A stretch of 37,430 nucleotides of DNA from Alphaproteobacteria bacterium (GTDB lineage Bacteria; Pseudomonadota; Alphaproteobacteria; Acetobacterales; Acetobacteraceae), in contig JAPLOI010000050.1 in the NCBI GenBank assembly GCA_026400815.1, positions 1-37,430 on the forward strand. Reading direction: 5' to 3'. A program made the position numbers and the translations under genes. Under the pieces are notes generated by a model, which searched no databases, was not told the origin of the DNA, and saw only the letters and a program-made list of their open reading frames with translations. Of this stretch, positions 36,390 to 37,430 are shown piece by piece; positions within the stretch are counted from its first letter, which is position 1, and every line of letters starts with the position of its first letter.

Positions 36390-37292
36390 ATGCCCTACGC
36401 CGGCCCCATCATCGACGCGCACCACCACCTGTGGGACCTCTCCCTGGGCCGCCACCCCTGGATCGCCGGCACCGACCCCGCCATGGCCTCCCTCGGCAAC
36501 CTCGATTTCCTGCGTCACGACTACCTGCCCGAACACTTCCTCGCCGATGTCGGCCAAACCAACCTCGCCGGCTCCGTCCACGTGGAGGCCGCCTGGGACC
36601 GCGCACGCGATCCGGTGGAAGAAACAAGCTGGCTCATGTCCATCCCCCGCCCCCGCAACGTGGCCCACCGCCTCGTCGCCTACGTCGCCCTCGAAGACCC
36701 CGCCGTGGAAAACCAACTCGCCGCCCATCGAGCCGCTGGCCCCGTCGTCGGCGTCCGCGAAACCATCCGATGGCACCCCGACCCCGCCAAGCGCTGGACC
36801 GAAGCCGGCCTGCTGAACCGCGCCGACAAACGCCGTGGCATCGCCACCCTCTCCCGCGCCGGCATGCTCCTCGAAGTCCTCATGAACCCGCACCAGAGCC
36901 AAGACGTCGCCCGCCTGGCGCAGGACATGCCAAGCCTCCAGATCGTCGTGAACCACTGCGCCACCCCGGTGGACCGCGACGAGGCCGGCCTGGACCGCTG
37001 GCGGAAAGGCCTCGCCCTCATGGCCGCCCAACCCAACGTCGCCATCAAGGTCAGCAACTTCGGCGCCTATGCGCCGGACAAATCCCCCGAAGGCCTCCGC
37101 ACCGCCGTCCTGACCTGCATCGACGCCTTCGGCCCAGACCGCTCCATGTTCGGCACCGACTACCCCGTCGGCCGCCGCGCGCTGAGCTACGCCGACAATG
37201 TCACCGGCTTCGCCCACGCCATCGCGGGCTTTTCGGAGGCTGAGCAAAGGGCGCTCTTCCACGACAACGCCGCACGGATCTACCAATTCTAA
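36390..37292 (+). CDS. Amidohydrolase family protein (lactonase-like)
   Basis: The 300-residue protein belongs to the amidohydrolase-2 family (PF04909), which includes 2-pyrone-4,6-dicarboxylate lactonase and sugar lactonases. The N-terminal metal motif is IIDAHHHLWDLS. Later come VVGVRETIRWHPD, IVVNHCATPVDRDE (His) and MFGTDYPVGRR with the catalytic-type Asp. It probably opens a lactone whose acid then goes to the dehydratase and aldolase encoded nearby; this is inference from context. The ATG has a weak TGGA about 10 nt upstream. The gene ends ATCTACCAATTCTAA; the IS5-type left end begins at this stop codon, so the insertion appears not to have shortened the protein. Confidence 0.88.
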   Translation: MPYAGPIIDAHHHLWDLSLGRHPWIAGTDPAMASLGNLDFLRHDYLPEHFLADVGQTNLAGSVHVEAAWDRARDPVEETSWLMSIPRPRNVAHRLVAYVALEDPAVENQLAAHRAAGPVVGVRETIRWHPDPAKRWTEAGLLNRADKRRGIATLSRAGMLLEVLMNPHQSQDVARLAQDMPSLQIVVNHCATPVDRDEAGLDRWRKGLALMAAQPNVAIKVSNFGAYAPDKSPEGLRTAVLTCIDAFGPDRSMFGTDYPVGRRALSYADNVTGFAHAIAGFSEAEQRALFHDNAARIYQF

Positions 37293-37430
37293 GAGCCCAT
37301 TTCGGAATCAACGCGGAACGTATGACGTGAGGGGTTGGCTGGCCGGGTTTGGTGTGATTCTGGGCAGGTGTTCGAAGCCTTGCCGGAGATCACATGTGGA
37401 GCCCGACCAGCCGCCGGCAACATAGCCGTG
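37291..37430 (+). mobile_element. Left end of an IS5-family insertion sequence (partial)
   Basis: The putative terminal repeat begins AGAGCCCATTTCGGAATCAA directly after the amidohydrolase stop. It matches the right-end repeat at the other edge of the window in an AG..CCCAT...GGAA pattern. About 100 bp of leader follows, then the transposase start. The rest is outside the window. The bases TAA at 37290-37292 could be a TNA-type target, but the other flank cannot be seen. Confidence 0.7.
37394..37430 (+). CDS. IS5-family transposase, N-terminal fragment (runs off the right edge)
   Basis: Only the first twelve codons are present, reading MWSPTSRRQHSR. This closely resembles the MWTPTTRRQHSR start of IS5-family transposases in Acetobacteraceae (recalled, not searched). 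Together with the terminal-repeat-like sequence at 37291 it supports an IS5 element running to the right in the same orientation as the fragment at the left edge. Confidence 0.7.
   Translation, partial: MWSPTSRRQHSR

Overview
The window is about 37.4 kb of GC-rich chromosomal DNA that reads as an alphaproteobacterium, most likely Acetobacteraceae (Roseomonas-like). This rests on the TCA gene order mdh-sucC-sucD-sucA-sucB-lpd, the aerobic-type cobalt chelatase genes cobS/cobT, the IS5-type ends, and A/T-rich hairpin elements between genes of an otherwise GC-rich sequence. The taxon is an inference from gene content. No rRNA, tRNA or CRISPR array was seen.

Layout, left to right. (1) 1-450: the right end of an IS5-family element, a hairpin repeat, and a both-ends-truncated peroxiredoxin remnant. 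(2) 474-4630, minus strand: cobT and cobS (cobaltochelatase), separated by a small nuclease-fold GxxExxY gene enclosed in a nearly perfect 41-bp inverted repeat, then a J-domain protein. (3) 4753-5646, plus: a BolA protein and a ribbon-helix-helix protein. (4) 5654-8491, minus: a probable operon of hotdog thioesterase, AEC permease, SDR and a DUF2889 protein. (5) 8529-10820, plus: a cobalamin riboswitch and the TonB-dependent receptor it should control. (6) 10973-21469, minus: mdh-sucC-sucD-sucA-sucB-lpd, a Spy-like periplasmic protein and pdxA. This TCA block is interrupted twice by the A/T-rich hairpin element. (7) 21822-26828, plus: a 1668-residue NIDO/Calx-beta protein with a degenerate RTX-like C-terminus. 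(8) 26890-28418, minus: a FAH-family hydrolase and exonuclease III; 28539-30416, plus: a periplasmic DUF3857/transglutaminase-like protein. (9) 30428-30635: a large GC-rich composite palindrome. (10) 30658-37292: a family 5 solute-binding protein, a DsbA/FrnE-like oxidoreductase, an unusual SDR, a UxaA/GarD-type dehydratase, a HpcH/HpaI aldolase and an amidohydrolase, which looks like sugar-acid or aromatic-acid catabolism. (11) 37291-37430: the left end of an IS5-family element.

How the genes work together: the sucA/sucB/lpd products form the 2-oxoglutarate dehydrogenase complex, sucC/sucD make succinyl-CoA synthetase, and mdh regenerates oxaloacetate. Vitamin B12 is a second theme, with cobalt insertion by CobS/CobT and riboswitch-controlled corrinoid uptake by the receptor. 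The right part holds accessory catabolic genes.

The most notable non-coding structure is a set of composite hairpin elements: six A/T-rich copies and one GC-rich relative, several bounded by GGAAGGAAG/CTTCCTTCC-like sequence. The GxxExxY cassette lying between cobS and cobT is the best candidate for a little-described mobile module.
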